Assembly: GCF_018130465.1 (NCBI RefSeq)
Contig: NZ_JAFCKJ010000001.1
Coordinates: 248,001-312,000 of the forward strand
Direction of reading: 5' to 3'
Source of the DNA: Bradyrhizobium canariense
GTDB taxonomy: Bacteria; Pseudomonadota; Alphaproteobacteria; Rhizobiales; Xanthobacteraceae
DNA length: 64,000 nt
Shown here: piece by piece, positions 18,739 through 28,057 of the stretch
Layout: each line of letters begins with the position of its first letter
How positions within the stretch are numbered: the stretch's first letter is position 1
Translations under genes and position numbers: made by a program
The notes under the pieces: generated by a model
The model's input: the letters and a program-made list of their open reading frames with translations, nothing else
Databases searched by the model: none
What the model was told of the DNA's origin: nothing

Positions 18739-19854
18739 ATGCGCGTCGGTGTGCCCAAGGAAATCAAAGTGCAGGAATATCGCGTCGGGCTCACCCCGGG
18801 TGCGGTCCGCGAATATGTCGCGGCCGGACACGAGGTGACGGTCGAGACCGGCGCGGGCGGCGGCATCGGCGCGTCCGACGAGATCTATCGGCGGGCAGGG
18901 GCCACCATTGCCGAGAGCGCGCGCGATCTCTTCGCGAAGTCCGACATGATTGTGAAGGTGAAGGAGCCCCAGAAAAGCGAGTGGGTCCAGCTCCGCGAAA
19001 GCCAGATCCTGTTTACTTATCTCCATCTCGCGCCGGATCCCGAACAGGCCAGGGGTTTGCTCGCCTCCGGCTGTACCGCGATCGCCTATGAAACCGTCAC
19101 CGACGCGGCCGGTCACCTCCCCCTGCTTGCGCCGATGAGCGAAGTCGCCGGCCGCCTCGCCATCGAGGCCGCCGGCGCCGTGCTCAAGCGGTCGGCCGGC
19201 GGCCGCGGGCTGCTGCTGGGCGGTGTTCCCGGCGTGCAGCCGGCGCGGGTCGTCGTGCTCGGCGGCGGCGTGGTGGGAACGCAAGCCGCGCGCATGGCCG
19301 CGGGCCTTGGCGCCGAAGTCACCGTGATCGACCGTTCGATTCCTCGGCTGCGGGAGCTTGATGATCTCTTTGCCGGGCGCGTGCGCACCCGCTTCTCCAC
19401 CATCGAGTCGGTTGAGGAGGAGGTGTTCGCTGCCGACGTCGTGATCGGCGCGGTGCTGGTGCCGGGCGCGAGTGCGCCCAGGCTCGTCACGCGCGCGATG
19501 TTGGCATCGATGCGACCGGGCGCGGTGCTGGTCGACGTCGCGATCGATCAGGGCGGCTGCTTCGAGACCTCGCACCCGACCACGCATGCCGATCCGACCT
19601 ATCTGGTCGACGGCATCGTGCATTATTGCGTCGCCAACATGCCGGGCGCGGTGCCGGTGACGTCGAGCCAGGCGCTGAACAACGCGACGCTGCCGTTCGG
19701 CCTGATGCTCGCGAACAAGGGTTTTGCCGCGGTGCTGGAGAATCCGCACCTGCGCAACGGGCTGAACGTGCATCGCGGCCGCATCACCAACAAGGCGGTG
19801 GCGGAAAGCCTCGGGCTGGAGTTTGCTCCGGTGGGGAGCGGGTTGGCGGCCTAG
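18739..19854 (+). CDS. ald: Alanine dehydrogenase
   Basis: 371 residues; oxidative deamination of L-alanine to pyruvate and ammonia with NAD, or the reverse. Signatures are MRVGVPKEIKVQEYRVGLTP, VKVKEPQKSEW (substrate Lys), FTYLHLAPD (catalytic His) and the NAD-binding VVVLGGGVVGTQAARMAAGLG. The C-terminus keeps DQGGCFETSHPTTH. AGGAGG lies eight bases before the ATG. It is divergent from an Lrp-type regulator. A dispersed palindrome begins directly at the stop codon. Confidence 0.96.
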   Translation: MRVGVPKEIKVQEYRVGLTPGAVREYVAAGHEVTVETGAGGGIGASDEIYRRAGATIAESARDLFAKSDMIVKVKEPQKSEWVQLRESQILFTYLHLAPDPEQARGLLASGCTAIAYETVTDAAGHLPLLAPMSEVAGRLAIEAAGAVLKRSAGGRGLLLGGVPGVQPARVVVLGGGVVGTQAARMAAGLGAEVTVIDRSIPRLRELDDLFAGRVRTRFSTIESVEEEVFAADVVIGAVLVPGASAPRLVTRAMLASMRPGAVLVDVAIDQGGCFETSHPTTHADPTYLVDGIVHYCVANMPGAVPVTSSQALNNATLPFGLMLANKGFAAVLENPHLRNGLNVHRGRITNKAVAESLGLEFAPVGSGLAA

Positions 19855-19901
19855 AGCATGATCCGGAAAAGTGCGCAGCGGTTTTCCCAAAAGATCATGC
19901 T
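19855..19901. repeat. Dispersed palindrome of the agcatgatc type, terminator-like
   Basis: AGCATGATC (19855-19863) pairs with GATCATGCT (19893-19901), with inner CCGGAAAA/TTTTCC elements. This 47-bp element is, from memory, very common in Rhizobiales genomes. Its position touching the ald stop and between convergent genes suggests it ends transcription both ways. Confidence 0.75.
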
Positions 19902-19916
19902 ACAAATATGTAGAGC

Positions 19917-20552
19917 CTACGCCGGCTTGCGATGGCGGCTGCCGAGCGCGGCCTCGATCGTCTCGGGCTTCTCGATACGCGCGATCAGCATGTCGATGCG
20001 ATCGCCGCCCCAGAACAGCTCGCCGTTGAACACCATGGTCGGCACGCCGAACACGCCGAGCGCTTCGGCATCAATGATGATGCGGTCGTGCTCGGCGCGC
20101 GCCGGGCCGTGGACGTAGGCTTCGAATTCACTAGCTGAGCCGCCGCATGACGTGATGATGCTGGTGATCTCGCCGAGATCGTCGATCTCGAGCTCATGGC
20201 TCCAGAAGCGACGAAATACCTTGTCGTGATACGGGCGGAAGAAGCCGTGCCGTTGGGCGAAGAGCATGCCGACGCTGGAATAAAACGCGTCATAGATCCG
20301 CCGGGGCCCTTTCATGACGAGCCCTTGCGCATTGGCATAGCGCCGCGCGTCCATATAGGCATAGCGGACCTTGCGCCAGAAGTGGGGCGTGCGCTCTTCC
20401 ACGGTCCCCATGAATTCGGCGACGCGTAGCGTATAGGGCAGCCATTCGAGCTCGACGCCGTGTGTCTGCTCGAGTTCGAACAGGCGCTTGTTGGCCACGA
20501 ACGCGTAGGGGCTCTTGTAGTCGGTATAGATGCGCACGCGTGGCTTCGGCAT
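19917..20552 (-). CDS. 2-hydroxychromene-2-carboxylate isomerase / DsbA-like thioredoxin-fold protein
   Basis: 211 residues of the HCCA isomerase/GST-kappa family. The N-terminal strand VRIYTDYKSPYAFVANKRLF contains the SPY/F active-site serine position. The C-terminal GVFGVPTMVFNGELFWGGDRIDML is the conserved cis-Pro and GGDRI segment. GSH-dependent isomerisation in aromatic catabolism is the family role. Last gene of the operon with acyl-CoA ligase, TetR and monooxygenase, 19 bases after the monooxygenase, with a strong GAGGAGGGAG ribosome binding site. Substrate unknown. Confidence 0.82.
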   Translation of the reverse strand: MPKPRVRIYTDYKSPYAFVANKRLFELEQTHGVELEWLPYTLRVAEFMGTVEERTPHFWRKVRYAYMDARRYANAQGLVMKGPRRIYDAFYSSVGMLFAQRHGFFRPYHDKVFRRFWSHELEIDDLGEITSIITSCGGSASEFEAYVHGPARAEHDRIIIDAEALGVFGVPTMVFNGELFWGGDRIDMLIARIEKPETIEAALGSRHRKPA

Positions 20553-20571
20553 GGCGACTCCCTCCTCGAGC

Positions 20572-22482
20572 TCACACCTTCGTCAGCTTGTACTGGCGCA
20601 GATCCGGATCATGCGTCATGCGCCAATAGTCGACAAAGCGCCAGGGCATCGCGGAAAACACGCGGCCGCTCGAATTGCGATAGTAGGTGCTCATGCCGGG
20701 ATGAGTCCAGATCATCGCCTCGTGCTCGGCGTCGACCTTCTGGACGTAGTCGTCCAGTGCCTCCTTGCGGACATCGATCGCTGCGACGTCGTGCTCGATC
20801 ATGTCGGCGAGGCAGGCGGAGACGTAGCGGCTCTGACATTCCGACTGGAAGATGACGCTGCCGCCATGCGCGGGGCCGGAGTTGGGGCCGAGCATGCAGA
20901 AGAAATTTGGAAAGCCAGGCACGGTGAGGCCGAGGAACGCGGTCGGATTGTCGTTGCCCCAGGCCTCGCGCAAATTCTTGCCGTCGCGGCCGCTGATGTT
21001 GAGGCGCGCGGCCATTTCGGTGACCTTGAAGCCGGTCGCGACCACGACGATGTCGGCGGGGCGATGCTTGCCGTCCGCGGTGACGATGCCGTTCTGGTCG
21101 AAATGATCGATCGTGTCGGTGACGAGCTCGACGTTCGGGCGCGTCAAGGTCTTGAACCAATTGTTGTCGAGCAGGATGCGCTTGCCATAGGGTGGATAGG
21201 TCGGGACGCATTTTTCGATCAGGTCCGGCCGGTCCTTCAATTCCGATCGAATGAAATCGGTCAGCTCCTGGCGATGCCGGTCGTTGCCCTTGTTGACGGC
21301 GCGTTCCGGATGCGGCCAGGCCGGGTCCTTGCGCAGGAACGGCAAAAGTCCGTCGCCGTAGCGCCAGAACATGTTGAAGCGATACCATTGCACATAGAAG
21401 GGCAGGTGCGCGAGCAGCCAGCGCGCGCCCTCGCTGATGGGGTCGGCATAGCCCTTCACCGGCCGCGCCCATTGCGCGCTGCGCTGATAGATAGTGACCG
21501 AGGCGATGCGGTCGGCAATCGCCGGCACGAGCTGCATCGATGTCGCGCCGGTGCCGATCACGGCGACGTGCTTGCCGTCGAGCTTGATGTCATCGGACCA
21601 CAACGCGGAATGCAGGATCGTTCCCTTGAAGTTGTCCTCGCCCTTGAAGCGGGCGCGAGAGGGATCGTTGAGCTGGCCGATCGCCGAGACCAGCGCGGTG
21701 GATTCGAAGATTTCCTCGCCATTCGCGGTCCTGAGCGTCGAGATCCAGCGCCGCTTGCCTTCGTCCCAACGCGACGAGGTCAGCTCGGTGTTGACGCGCA
21801 GATGCTTGCGAATGCCGTATTCGTCTGCGACCTTGAGCAGATATCCGTGCAACTCCTCGCGCTGGCAGAAGTAGCGGGTCCATGCATTGCCCGAGCCGAA
21901 CGAGTAGGAATAGGAGTGGTTCGGCGTATCGACGCCGCAGCCGGGATAGCGGTTGATCCACCAGGTGCCGCCGAGCTCCTCGTTCTTCTCGACGATGGTG
22001 TAGGGGATGCCGAGATGGCCGAGCGCGACGCCGAGCGCGATGGCGCAGACGCCGGCACCGACGATCAGCACATGCTGATCCGCGATCTTCTGGTCCGAAG
22101 GGCGCTTGGTCCAGCGCGGCTCGCGCGGCACAAAACCCATCTCCTCGCGCATCAGGGGCGCATATTCCGGTGAGACATTCTCGCCGAGGCAGGCGCGCAT
22201 CATCTTCAGCAACAGCTCTTCGCCGGGATCTGTGATGACAGGCGCAGGCGTGCCCTCAGCAAAGAGTTTGACCACCGCGGCGCGGATCTCATCCTGGATC
22301 TCCCGGGGCACGCCGGCCTCGGGATCGGGAATGAGGCGGATGTCGCGCTTGGGCAGATAGGGCGGCTCCAGCCAACGCTCGTCGCCGGTCATGTGCACCA
22401 GCACCATCAGCAGGCAGCGGATGTCGCCTTCTGCAATCGCCGAGGTGAGGTCGAGCAGCTTGTGCGGAGATTCGATGTTCAT
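20572..22482 (-). CDS. Flavin-containing (Baeyer-Villiger type) monooxygenase
   Basis: 636 residues. Residues 1-130 form an N-terminal extension, followed by the FAD Rossmann motif VGAGVCAIALGVALG and GGTWWINRYPGCGVD. Next is the Baeyer-Villiger fingerprint FKGTILHSALW (FxGxxxHxxxW) and the NADPH site VIGTGATSMQLVP. It should insert oxygen into a ketone using NADPH and O2, giving an ester or lactone. Its start overlaps the TetR stop by four bases, and an acyl-CoA ligase and HCCA-isomerase-like gene share the operon. Similar to cyclic or steroid ketone monooxygenases; substrate unknown. Confidence 0.88.
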   Translation of the reverse strand: MNIESPHKLLDLTSAIAEGDIRCLLMVLVHMTGDERWLEPPYLPKRDIRLIPDPEAGVPREIQDEIRAAVVKLFAEGTPAPVITDPGEELLLKMMRACLGENVSPEYAPLMREEMGFVPREPRWTKRPSDQKIADQHVLIVGAGVCAIALGVALGHLGIPYTIVEKNEELGGTWWINRYPGCGVDTPNHSYSYSFGSGNAWTRYFCQREELHGYLLKVADEYGIRKHLRVNTELTSSRWDEGKRRWISTLRTANGEEIFESTALVSAIGQLNDPSRARFKGEDNFKGTILHSALWSDDIKLDGKHVAVIGTGATSMQLVPAIADRIASVTIYQRSAQWARPVKGYADPISEGARWLLAHLPFYVQWYRFNMFWRYGDGLLPFLRKDPAWPHPERAVNKGNDRHRQELTDFIRSELKDRPDLIEKCVPTYPPYGKRILLDNNWFKTLTRPNVELVTDTIDHFDQNGIVTADGKHRPADIVVVATGFKVTEMAARLNISGRDGKNLREAWGNDNPTAFLGLTVPGFPNFFCMLGPNSGPAHGGSVIFQSECQSRYVSACLADMIEHDVAAIDVRKEALDDYVQKVDAEHEAMIWTHPGMSTYYRNSSGRVFSAMPWRFVDYWRMTHDPDLRQYKLTKV

Positions 22483-23126
22483 GGCGTGTCCTGATCTCCG
22501 GGTGCAGTGAAGAGGCCGCGCGTCATCAGCTTGCGATAGGCGGAGATGACGTGGTCGGGAACGGCGGTGACGCCATCGGCGGAATAGGAGTAGCGCCGGC
22601 TGAGATAGCCGCGCGAGCCCATCAGCATGTGGACGACGGCCTCGAACTCCTCGTCGCTGTAATCCTCGATTGCGCCGGAGCGTCGCGCGCGGCGCAAGAT
22701 ACGGACATAGGCAACCGAGATGTTGTCGAGGTGCTTCTGGTAGCCGTGAGGTGCGAAGAACTCGGCCTCGTTGAGGATGCGCAGAAATTCCGGCACTTCG
22801 CGGATGAAGTCGAAGAAGGCGGAGAAGCGTTCGATCTCCTGCCGCGCCGCATCCGCCGTGCCGGTGCGTGCGCGGATGAACTCGACCATGTCGAGGCCGA
22901 TCTTCGGCAACAGCTGGTCGAGCAGCTCCTGACGGTTCTCGAAATGATTGTAGAAGGTGCCTTGCGCGACGCCGGCCTGCTCGGTGATGCGCGCGACGGA
23001 GGCCTCGGCATAGCCATGCTTGCCGACGACCTTCGTGGCGGCCTCGAAGATCTTCTGCTTGGTCCAGGCGTTGCGCTCGACGCGGTTGAGTTTTGTGACT
23101 TTCTCGGTGGCGGGGCCTTGCGTCAT
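22479..23126 (-). CDS. TetR family transcriptional regulator
   Basis: 215 residues. The N-terminal HTH (KQKIFEAATKVVGKHGYAEA, VARITEQAGVAQGTFYNHF) is about residues 25-70; the C-terminal ligand domain is typical of TetR regulators in degradation operons. It sits between the acyl-CoA ligase and the monooxygenase, overlapping each by four bases. It likely represses this operon, and perhaps the divergent ABC importer, through the perfect 7-base inverted repeat at 24659-24681. Confidence 0.9.
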   Translation of the reverse strand: MTQGPATEKVTKLNRVERNAWTKQKIFEAATKVVGKHGYAEASVARITEQAGVAQGTFYNHFENRQELLDQLLPKIGLDMVEFIRARTGTADAARQEIERFSAFFDFIREVPEFLRILNEAEFFAPHGYQKHLDNISVAYVRILRRARRSGAIEDYSDEEFEAVVHMLMGSRGYLSRRYSYSADGVTAVPDHVISAYRKLMTRGLFTAPGDQDTP

Positions 23127-24616
23127 GCCACGGTCTCCAGTTCAGCGCGCAGCACGCGCTTGAGAATCTTTCCGGACGGGTTGCGCGGCAGGCTGCCGCG
23201 GATGATGAGCTGTTTCGGCACCTTGAAGCTCGCCAGCCGCGCCCGGCAGTGCTCGGTGAGGGCAGGGAGCTCGAGGCTGGCGCCTTCGGCCAGCACGACG
23301 ATCGCGACCGGCCGCTCGCCCCAGCGCGGATCGCGCAGGCCGATCACCGCGACCTCGCGCACCTCTGGCAAATCGTAGATGACGCGCTCGACCTCGGAGG
23401 ATGCGATGTTCTCGCCGCCGGAGATGATCATGTCCTTCTTGCGGTCGGTCAAATACAGGAAGCCCTCATCGTCGAGATAGCCGACGTCGCCGCTGCGGAA
23501 CCAGTCGCCGAAAAAGGCCGACGCCGTCTTCTCCGGATCCTTCCAATAGCCGCGCATGATCTTCGGCCCACGCAGGCAGATCTCGCCATCGACGTTCGGC
23601 GGCAGCTTGTTGCCGTCCTCGTCGTGGATCTCGATCTCGACATGAGCAATGGCGCGCCCCGTCGAGCCGATCTTCTCGATCTCGCGGCCGGCGTCCATGA
23701 AGGTGTCGCCGCCGACGGTTTCGGTGAGGCCATAGGCATCGATGTAGCGCGCATTGTGGAAATATTCGGAGAAGGCGCGGATACGCAGCTCAGGCGTCTT
23801 CTCGCCGCCGCCGATAGCCCATTTCAGGCTCGACACGGCGTAGCGGTCGCGGGTGGGGCAGGTGAGCATCGCGGTCGTCATCACGGGCGCGAACCAGGCG
23901 GCGTTGAGCTTGTCTTCCGCGATTGCCGCAAGCGCGCTCTCCGGTTCGAAAGAGCGTGCGATGTGGATGAGGCCGCCATGCCAGAGCACGGCGATGCCGG
24001 GCAAATCGAGCGCGCCGACGTGATAGAGCGGGCCGACGACGAGAAGGCGCGTCTCCGCGCTCAAGCCCAGCGCGATCGTCTGGTCGGCCGATTTCCAGTA
24101 GAAATTATCGTAGGTGAGCATCACCCCCTTGGGGCGATCGGTCGTACCCGACGTATACATCAGCCGCATCAGGTCGGATGATTGGCGGACGTGCATCGGC
24201 GCGGGCGGCATATCGCCAGCGAGGCGCGTCACGCTCTGTTGTGCGGCCTCGTCGAGCACGACAACTCTCGCGCCCGCGGCATTCGCAGCCAGCTCCTCAT
24301 CGACGATCAGGAGGCGCGCGCCGGCATCGCCGGCGATGTAGCCGACTTCGTCGTGCGAGAGGCGGAAATTGATCGGCAGGAAGACCGCGCCGAGATGGCT
24401 GGTGGCGAAGACCAGCTCAAGGAAGGCCGTGCTGTTCTTCATCAGCACCGCCACGACATCGCCCGCGCCGATGCCTTGCGCAGCGAGCCAGCCTGCCACC
24501 TTCCGGATGCGCGCGTCGAAGACCGCATAGGAGATCTCCTCGCCGCGATATTTCAGCGCGGGCCGCTCCGGCGTGCGCCGGGCATGGAAGGCGATGAAGC
24601 TCGAAAGGTTGATCAT
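23123..24616 (-). CDS. AMP-dependent acyl-CoA synthetase/ligase
   Basis: 497 residues of the adenylate-forming family. The P-loop LMYTSGTTDRPKGVMLTYDN, the core YGLTETVGGDTF, the hinge YLTDRKKDMIISGGENI and the C-terminal SGKILKRVLR with the adenylation Lys are all present. It activates a carboxylic acid as CoA thioester. First gene of the four-gene catabolic operon, divergent from a Liv-type importer, which suggests uptake and activation of an aromatic or long-chain acid. Chain length or ring specificity cannot be read. Confidence 0.9.
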   Translation of the reverse strand: MINLSSFIAFHARRTPERPALKYRGEEISYAVFDARIRKVAGWLAAQGIGAGDVVAVLMKNSTAFLELVFATSHLGAVFLPINFRLSHDEVGYIAGDAGARLLIVDEELAANAAGARVVVLDEAAQQSVTRLAGDMPPAPMHVRQSSDLMRLMYTSGTTDRPKGVMLTYDNFYWKSADQTIALGLSAETRLLVVGPLYHVGALDLPGIAVLWHGGLIHIARSFEPESALAAIAEDKLNAAWFAPVMTTAMLTCPTRDRYAVSSLKWAIGGGEKTPELRIRAFSEYFHNARYIDAYGLTETVGGDTFMDAGREIEKIGSTGRAIAHVEIEIHDEDGNKLPPNVDGEICLRGPKIMRGYWKDPEKTASAFFGDWFRSGDVGYLDDEGFLYLTDRKKDMIISGGENIASSEVERVIYDLPEVREVAVIGLRDPRWGERPVAIVVLAEGASLELPALTEHCRARLASFKVPKQLIIRGSLPRNPSGKILKRVLRAELETVA

Positions 24617-24658
24617 TTTGCGGGTTTTGCGCCGATTGCCGGCACCGTCTCCTCATTG

Positions 24659-24681
24659 ATGAATTCTGACTCATAATTCAT
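24659..24681. promoter_or_regulatory. Candidate TetR operator between ligase operon and Liv importer
   Basis: A perfect inverted repeat ATGAATT (24659-24665) and AATTCAT (24675-24681) with a nine-base spacer containing TGACTCA. It lies 43 bases upstream of the acyl-CoA ligase start and 107 bases before the importer binding-protein gene. Size and symmetry fit a TetR dimer site; the regulator is encoded in the adjoining operon. Confidence 0.55.
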
Positions 24682-24787
24682 CTTTGGCTTGACGTCACCC
24701 CCTGCCTCTGAAATCCTCGGGAACACGGAGACGAGACGATCTCCGGCAGGGATCAGGACACGCCGACCCGACAGAGGGAGGGAAAAA

Positions 24788-26047
24788 ATGACGAGAACCC
24801 GCACGCCGGGCATCAGCCGCCGTTCAACATTGGCGCTGATGGGCGCCGGTGCGATGAGTGTTGCCGCGCCGTGGGTGGCGCGCGCGCAAGCCAAGACCAT
24901 CAAGATCGGCATGCCGACGATTTTGTCGGGCCGGGTCGCGCAGCTCGGCACGTCGTCGCGCAACGCCGTGATGCTCGAGGTCGACAAGGTCAACGCAGCC
25001 GGCGGGCTCGCCGGCCGGCAGATCGAGATGGTGATCCGCGACTCCAAGGGCCAGCCGCAGGAAGCTGCCCGCGTCGCGCGTGAGCTCGTCAACACGGATG
25101 GCTGCGAATGGCTGATCGATGGCGAGGCGTCGTCCGGATCGTTCGCGGTTCACGAGGTGGCGCGCGATCTCGGCGTGCTCTGTGTCCACACCTGCTCGGA
25201 AGCGTCCTCGCTGACGGCCGATCCGAAGCAGCACATCCCGAACGCGTTCCGCTGCGTTCGCCAGGGCATCCATGACTCCATCGTCGGCGGCAGCTACGCC
25301 GCTTCGATCTCGAAGGCCAAGGGCCTGAAGAAATGGGCGACCTGCTCGCCCGACTATGCCTATGGCCGCGACACCACCGGCGAGTTCACGCTGTACCTGA
25401 AGCGCTTCGCGCCTGACGTCGAAATCATCAGCGAGTCCTGGCCAAAACTGTTCCAGCCCGACTACACCGAAGTGGTGACCAAGATTCTGCAGGCCAAGCC
25501 GCAGGCGCTTTACTCCTGCCTGTGGGGCGGCGATCTCACCTCCTACATCGACCAGGCCAACATCTACGCGATGTTCGGCCAGATGGAGGTGTTCGCGGTC
25601 AACATGGCCGATTACACCGCGCTCACCGTGGTGAAGAACCTGCCCAAGGGCATCCATTCCGGCAACCGCTACATCAAGTCGTTCCCGACCACGCCGGAAA
25701 ATGCCGCCTGGGGTGATGCCTACAAGGCCAAGTACAACGAATATCCGACCAACTGGTCGTGGCAGAACGCAACCGCCGTGATGTTCCTGGCCGAAGCCGC
25801 GAAGAAGGCGAACTCCACCGACGGCAAGAAAATCGCGGAGGTCTTGAAGGGCCTCACCATCAAGTGCCCGTTCGGCACCGACGGCACCGTGACCATGCGC
25901 GGCGACGACCACACCCTCGTTGGCTACGCGATCGGCTGGGGCACCACGATCCCGCAGGAGCCCTATGTCCCTGAGGTCAAGGCCGGCGACTGGAAGACCA
26001 TCTTCGAGTTAGAGGCCGAGTGGAAGAAGAGCAAGGGCTACACCTGA
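24788..26047 (+). CDS. ABC transporter substrate-binding protein, branched-chain amino acid (type I) family
   Basis: 419 residues with a Tat-type leader (ISRRSTLALMGAGAMSVAAP, cleavage after ARAQA). A periplasmic-binding fold of the LivK/AmiC class follows (KIGMPTILSGRVAQLGTSSR, DSKGQPQEAARVARELVNTD). The ATG is chosen because AGGGAGGG lies just upstream and the Tat motif begins soon after. First gene of a five-gene importer operon. Next to a ligase and monooxygenase operon, it more likely binds an aromatic or related carboxylate than an amino acid. Confidence 0.9.
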   Translation: MTRTRTPGISRRSTLALMGAGAMSVAAPWVARAQAKTIKIGMPTILSGRVAQLGTSSRNAVMLEVDKVNAAGGLAGRQIEMVIRDSKGQPQEAARVARELVNTDGCEWLIDGEASSGSFAVHEVARDLGVLCVHTCSEASSLTADPKQHIPNAFRCVRQGIHDSIVGGSYAASISKAKGLKKWATCSPDYAYGRDTTGEFTLYLKRFAPDVEIISESWPKLFQPDYTEVVTKILQAKPQALYSCLWGGDLTSYIDQANIYAMFGQMEVFAVNMADYTALTVVKNLPKGIHSGNRYIKSFPTTPENAAWGDAYKAKYNEYPTNWSWQNATAVMFLAEAAKKANSTDGKKIAEVLKGLTIKCPFGTDGTVTMRGDDHTLVGYAIGWGTTIPQEPYVPEVKAGDWKTIFELEAEWKKSKGYT

Positions 26048-26056
26048 TCACGCATA

Positions 26057-26084
26057 CGGCGGAGACGGCCGACCGTCTCCGCCG
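26057..26084 (+). terminator. Intercistronic stem-loop after the binding-protein gene
   Basis: CGGCGGAGACGG (26057-26068) pairs perfectly with CCGTCTCCGCCG (26073-26084) around a CCGA loop, giving a 12-bp stem nine bases after the stop. A T-containing but not T-rich stretch follows. Probably an attenuator or 3' end stabiliser that raises binding-protein mRNA over permease mRNA. Confidence 0.7.
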
Positions 26085-26136
26085 GTTTCGTTTGGTCTCC
26101 GCGCCGTATCAGGCGCGCTGCAATGAAAGTGCTCCC

Positions 26137-27039
26137 GTGGATCTCGACGCGCTTGCCGGCTGCCTCTCCAGCTCCGCCTGCCTGGTGACACAAACCACCA
26201 GCGGCCTCATCATCGGCATGCTGCTGTTCCTGGTCGCGGTCGGACTGACGCTGATTTTCGGTGTGCTCAAGATCGTCAATTTCAGCCACGGCGCCTTCTA
26301 CATGTTCGGCGCCTATTTCGCGATGACGGCCTATCAGCTCACCGGCAGCTTCGCGCTTGCAATGTTGGCCGGTGCGGCCGGCACCGCCATTCTCGGCCTG
26401 ATCTTCGAGCGCGTCTTCATGAGCCGCGTCTATGGTGCCGACGTGCTGATGCAGCTGCTCGTCTGCTACGCCTTCGTGCTGATCTTCGATGACGTGGTGC
26501 GGCTGATCTGGGGGCCGGAATTCAGGTCGATGGGCATGCCCGCGGCGTTCCAGGTGATGCCGCTGTTCATCGCCGGTGGCGTCGTGCCGCCTTATTATCT
26601 GCTGCTGATTGGAGTAGCGCTTCTCGCGGCGATCGTGCTCGGCATTGGGCTCTCGCGCAGCCGCATCGGCAAGGTGATCCGCGCCGCCGCGCACAATCCC
26701 GGCATGGTGTCCGCGCTCGGCATCAACACCGGCCTGATCTATGGCGGCGTGTTCGCGCTCGGCGGCATGCTCGCGGGCCTTGCCGGCGCGCTCGCCGCGC
26801 CGGTGCGGTCGCTGACCCCGGGCATGGGATTTTCGGTGCTGATCGAATCCTTCATCGTCACCGTGATCGGCGGCATGGGCTCGATTGTGGGCGCGCTGGT
26901 CGGCGCACTGCTGCTCGGCCTGATCCGCTCGTTCGGCTCGCTCGGCTTTCCCCTGTTCACGGAAGGCCTGATGTATCTGTTCATGGTGATCGTGCTGGTC
27001 TCAAAACCCACCGGCCTGTTCGGCAAGGAGGCGGCATGA
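26137..27039 (+). CDS. Branched-chain amino acid-type ABC transporter permease (LivH family)
   Basis: 300 residues from a GTG start, with about eight membrane helices. LivH family segments include TTSGLIIGMLLFLVAVGLTL, FGVLKIVNFSHGAFYMFGAY and GMGFSVLIESFIVTVIGGMG. An earlier in-frame ATG at 26020 would lie inside the preceding gene and add a charged leader through the hairpin, so the GTG preceded by GAAAG is preferred, with moderate confidence. It overlaps the next permease gene by four bases. Confidence 0.88.
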   Translation: MDLDALAGCLSSSACLVTQTTSGLIIGMLLFLVAVGLTLIFGVLKIVNFSHGAFYMFGAYFAMTAYQLTGSFALAMLAGAAGTAILGLIFERVFMSRVYGADVLMQLLVCYAFVLIFDDVVRLIWGPEFRSMGMPAAFQVMPLFIAGGVVPPYYLLLIGVALLAAIVLGIGLSRSRIGKVIRAAAHNPGMVSALGINTGLIYGGVFALGGMLAGLAGALAAPVRSLTPGMGFSVLIESFIVTVIGGMGSIVGALVGALLLGLIRSFGSLGFPLFTEGLMYLFMVIVLVSKPTGLFGKEAA

Positions 27040-28055
27040 CCGAGCTGGAGGCCGGGCGCGCCGACAGGCTGGCGCCGGTGCGCAGCGTCGCCGTGCTTCA
27101 ACGCTATCGTGATGTGCTGATCGCGCTGGTCGCTTTTGCCGTGCTGGCGAGCCTGCCGCTGTTCACTGGCAGCAAGGCGCTGCTCGATTTCGTCATTCGC
27201 TGCTCCGCCTACGGCCTGTTCGCGACCTCGCTCAACCTGCTGGTCGGCTACACCGGCCTGACCTCGTTCGGCCACGGCATGTTCTTCGGCCTCGGCGCCT
27301 ACAGTTTCGGCCTGATCATGCAGAAGCTCGGCTTGCCGATTCCCGTGGCCTTCGTCGCGACGCTGGCGATCACGGCGCTCATCGCGGCCGTCATCGGCGC
27401 GATCTGCGTGCGGCTGAAGGAGATCTACTTCGCCTTCGTCACGCTGGCGTTCCAGATGCTGATCCACTCGACCATCCTGTCCTGGGCCTCCTTCACCGGC
27501 GGCGACCAGGGTCTGCGCGGCGGCATTCCGCGGCCCGCATTCCTCGGTATCAATCTCGCCAACCACGTCCATCTCTACATCGCGAGCTGTGCGCTTCTCG
27601 TCCTCGGCCTGCTGGCAATGCGCCAGATCGCGCAATCGCCGTTCGGCTACACGCTGCGCATGATCCGCGACAACGCCGCGCGCGCGAGCTTCCTCGGCAT
27701 CGACGTCTGGCGCGTAAAGCTCACCGTCTTCGTGCTGGCGGCGCTGTTCGCGTCGATGGGCGGCATGGTGATGGCGCTGTTCGTCTCCGGTGCCTATCCC
27801 GAATTCGCCTATTGGACCATCTCGGGCGAGGGCATCTTCATCAACATGCTCGGCGGCGTCTCGACCTTCCTCGGGCCGATGGTCGGAACCGTGCTGCTGC
27901 TGCTGCTCAACGACACCGTGACGCGCTTTACCGAGTACCACGGCATCGTGCTGGGCGTCGTCATCCTGTTTTTCGCGCTGGGCCTGCGTAAAGGCCTGCT
28001 CGATTTCGTCGCCGAATGGTTTTCGCACCGGCACGATGCGGGCGAGGGGCGCTAG
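27036..28055 (+). CDS. Branched-chain amino acid-type ABC transporter permease (LivM family)
   Basis: 339 residues, about nine to ten membrane helices. LivM signatures are NLLVGYTGLTSFGHGMFFGLG, FAFVTLAFQMLIHS and LRMIRDNAARASFLGIDVWR (the cytoplasmic coupling segment). It forms the heterodimeric channel with the LivH-type partner just upstream, with which it shares an ATGA overlap. Confidence 0.92.
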   Translation: MTELEAGRADRLAPVRSVAVLQRYRDVLIALVAFAVLASLPLFTGSKALLDFVIRCSAYGLFATSLNLLVGYTGLTSFGHGMFFGLGAYSFGLIMQKLGLPIPVAFVATLAITALIAAVIGAICVRLKEIYFAFVTLAFQMLIHSTILSWASFTGGDQGLRGGIPRPAFLGINLANHVHLYIASCALLVLGLLAMRQIAQSPFGYTLRMIRDNAARASFLGIDVWRVKLTVFVLAALFASMGGMVMALFVSGAYPEFAYWTISGEGIFINMLGGVSTFLGPMVGTVLLLLLNDTVTRFTEYHGIVLGVVILFFALGLRKGLLDFVAEWFSHRHDAGEGR

Positions 28056-28057
28056 CC

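Noticed and set aside
20530-22173. A 547-codon open frame on the plus strand
   Set aside because: Antisense to the Baeyer-Villiger-type monooxygenase, whose FAD, NADPH and fingerprint motifs are all intact.
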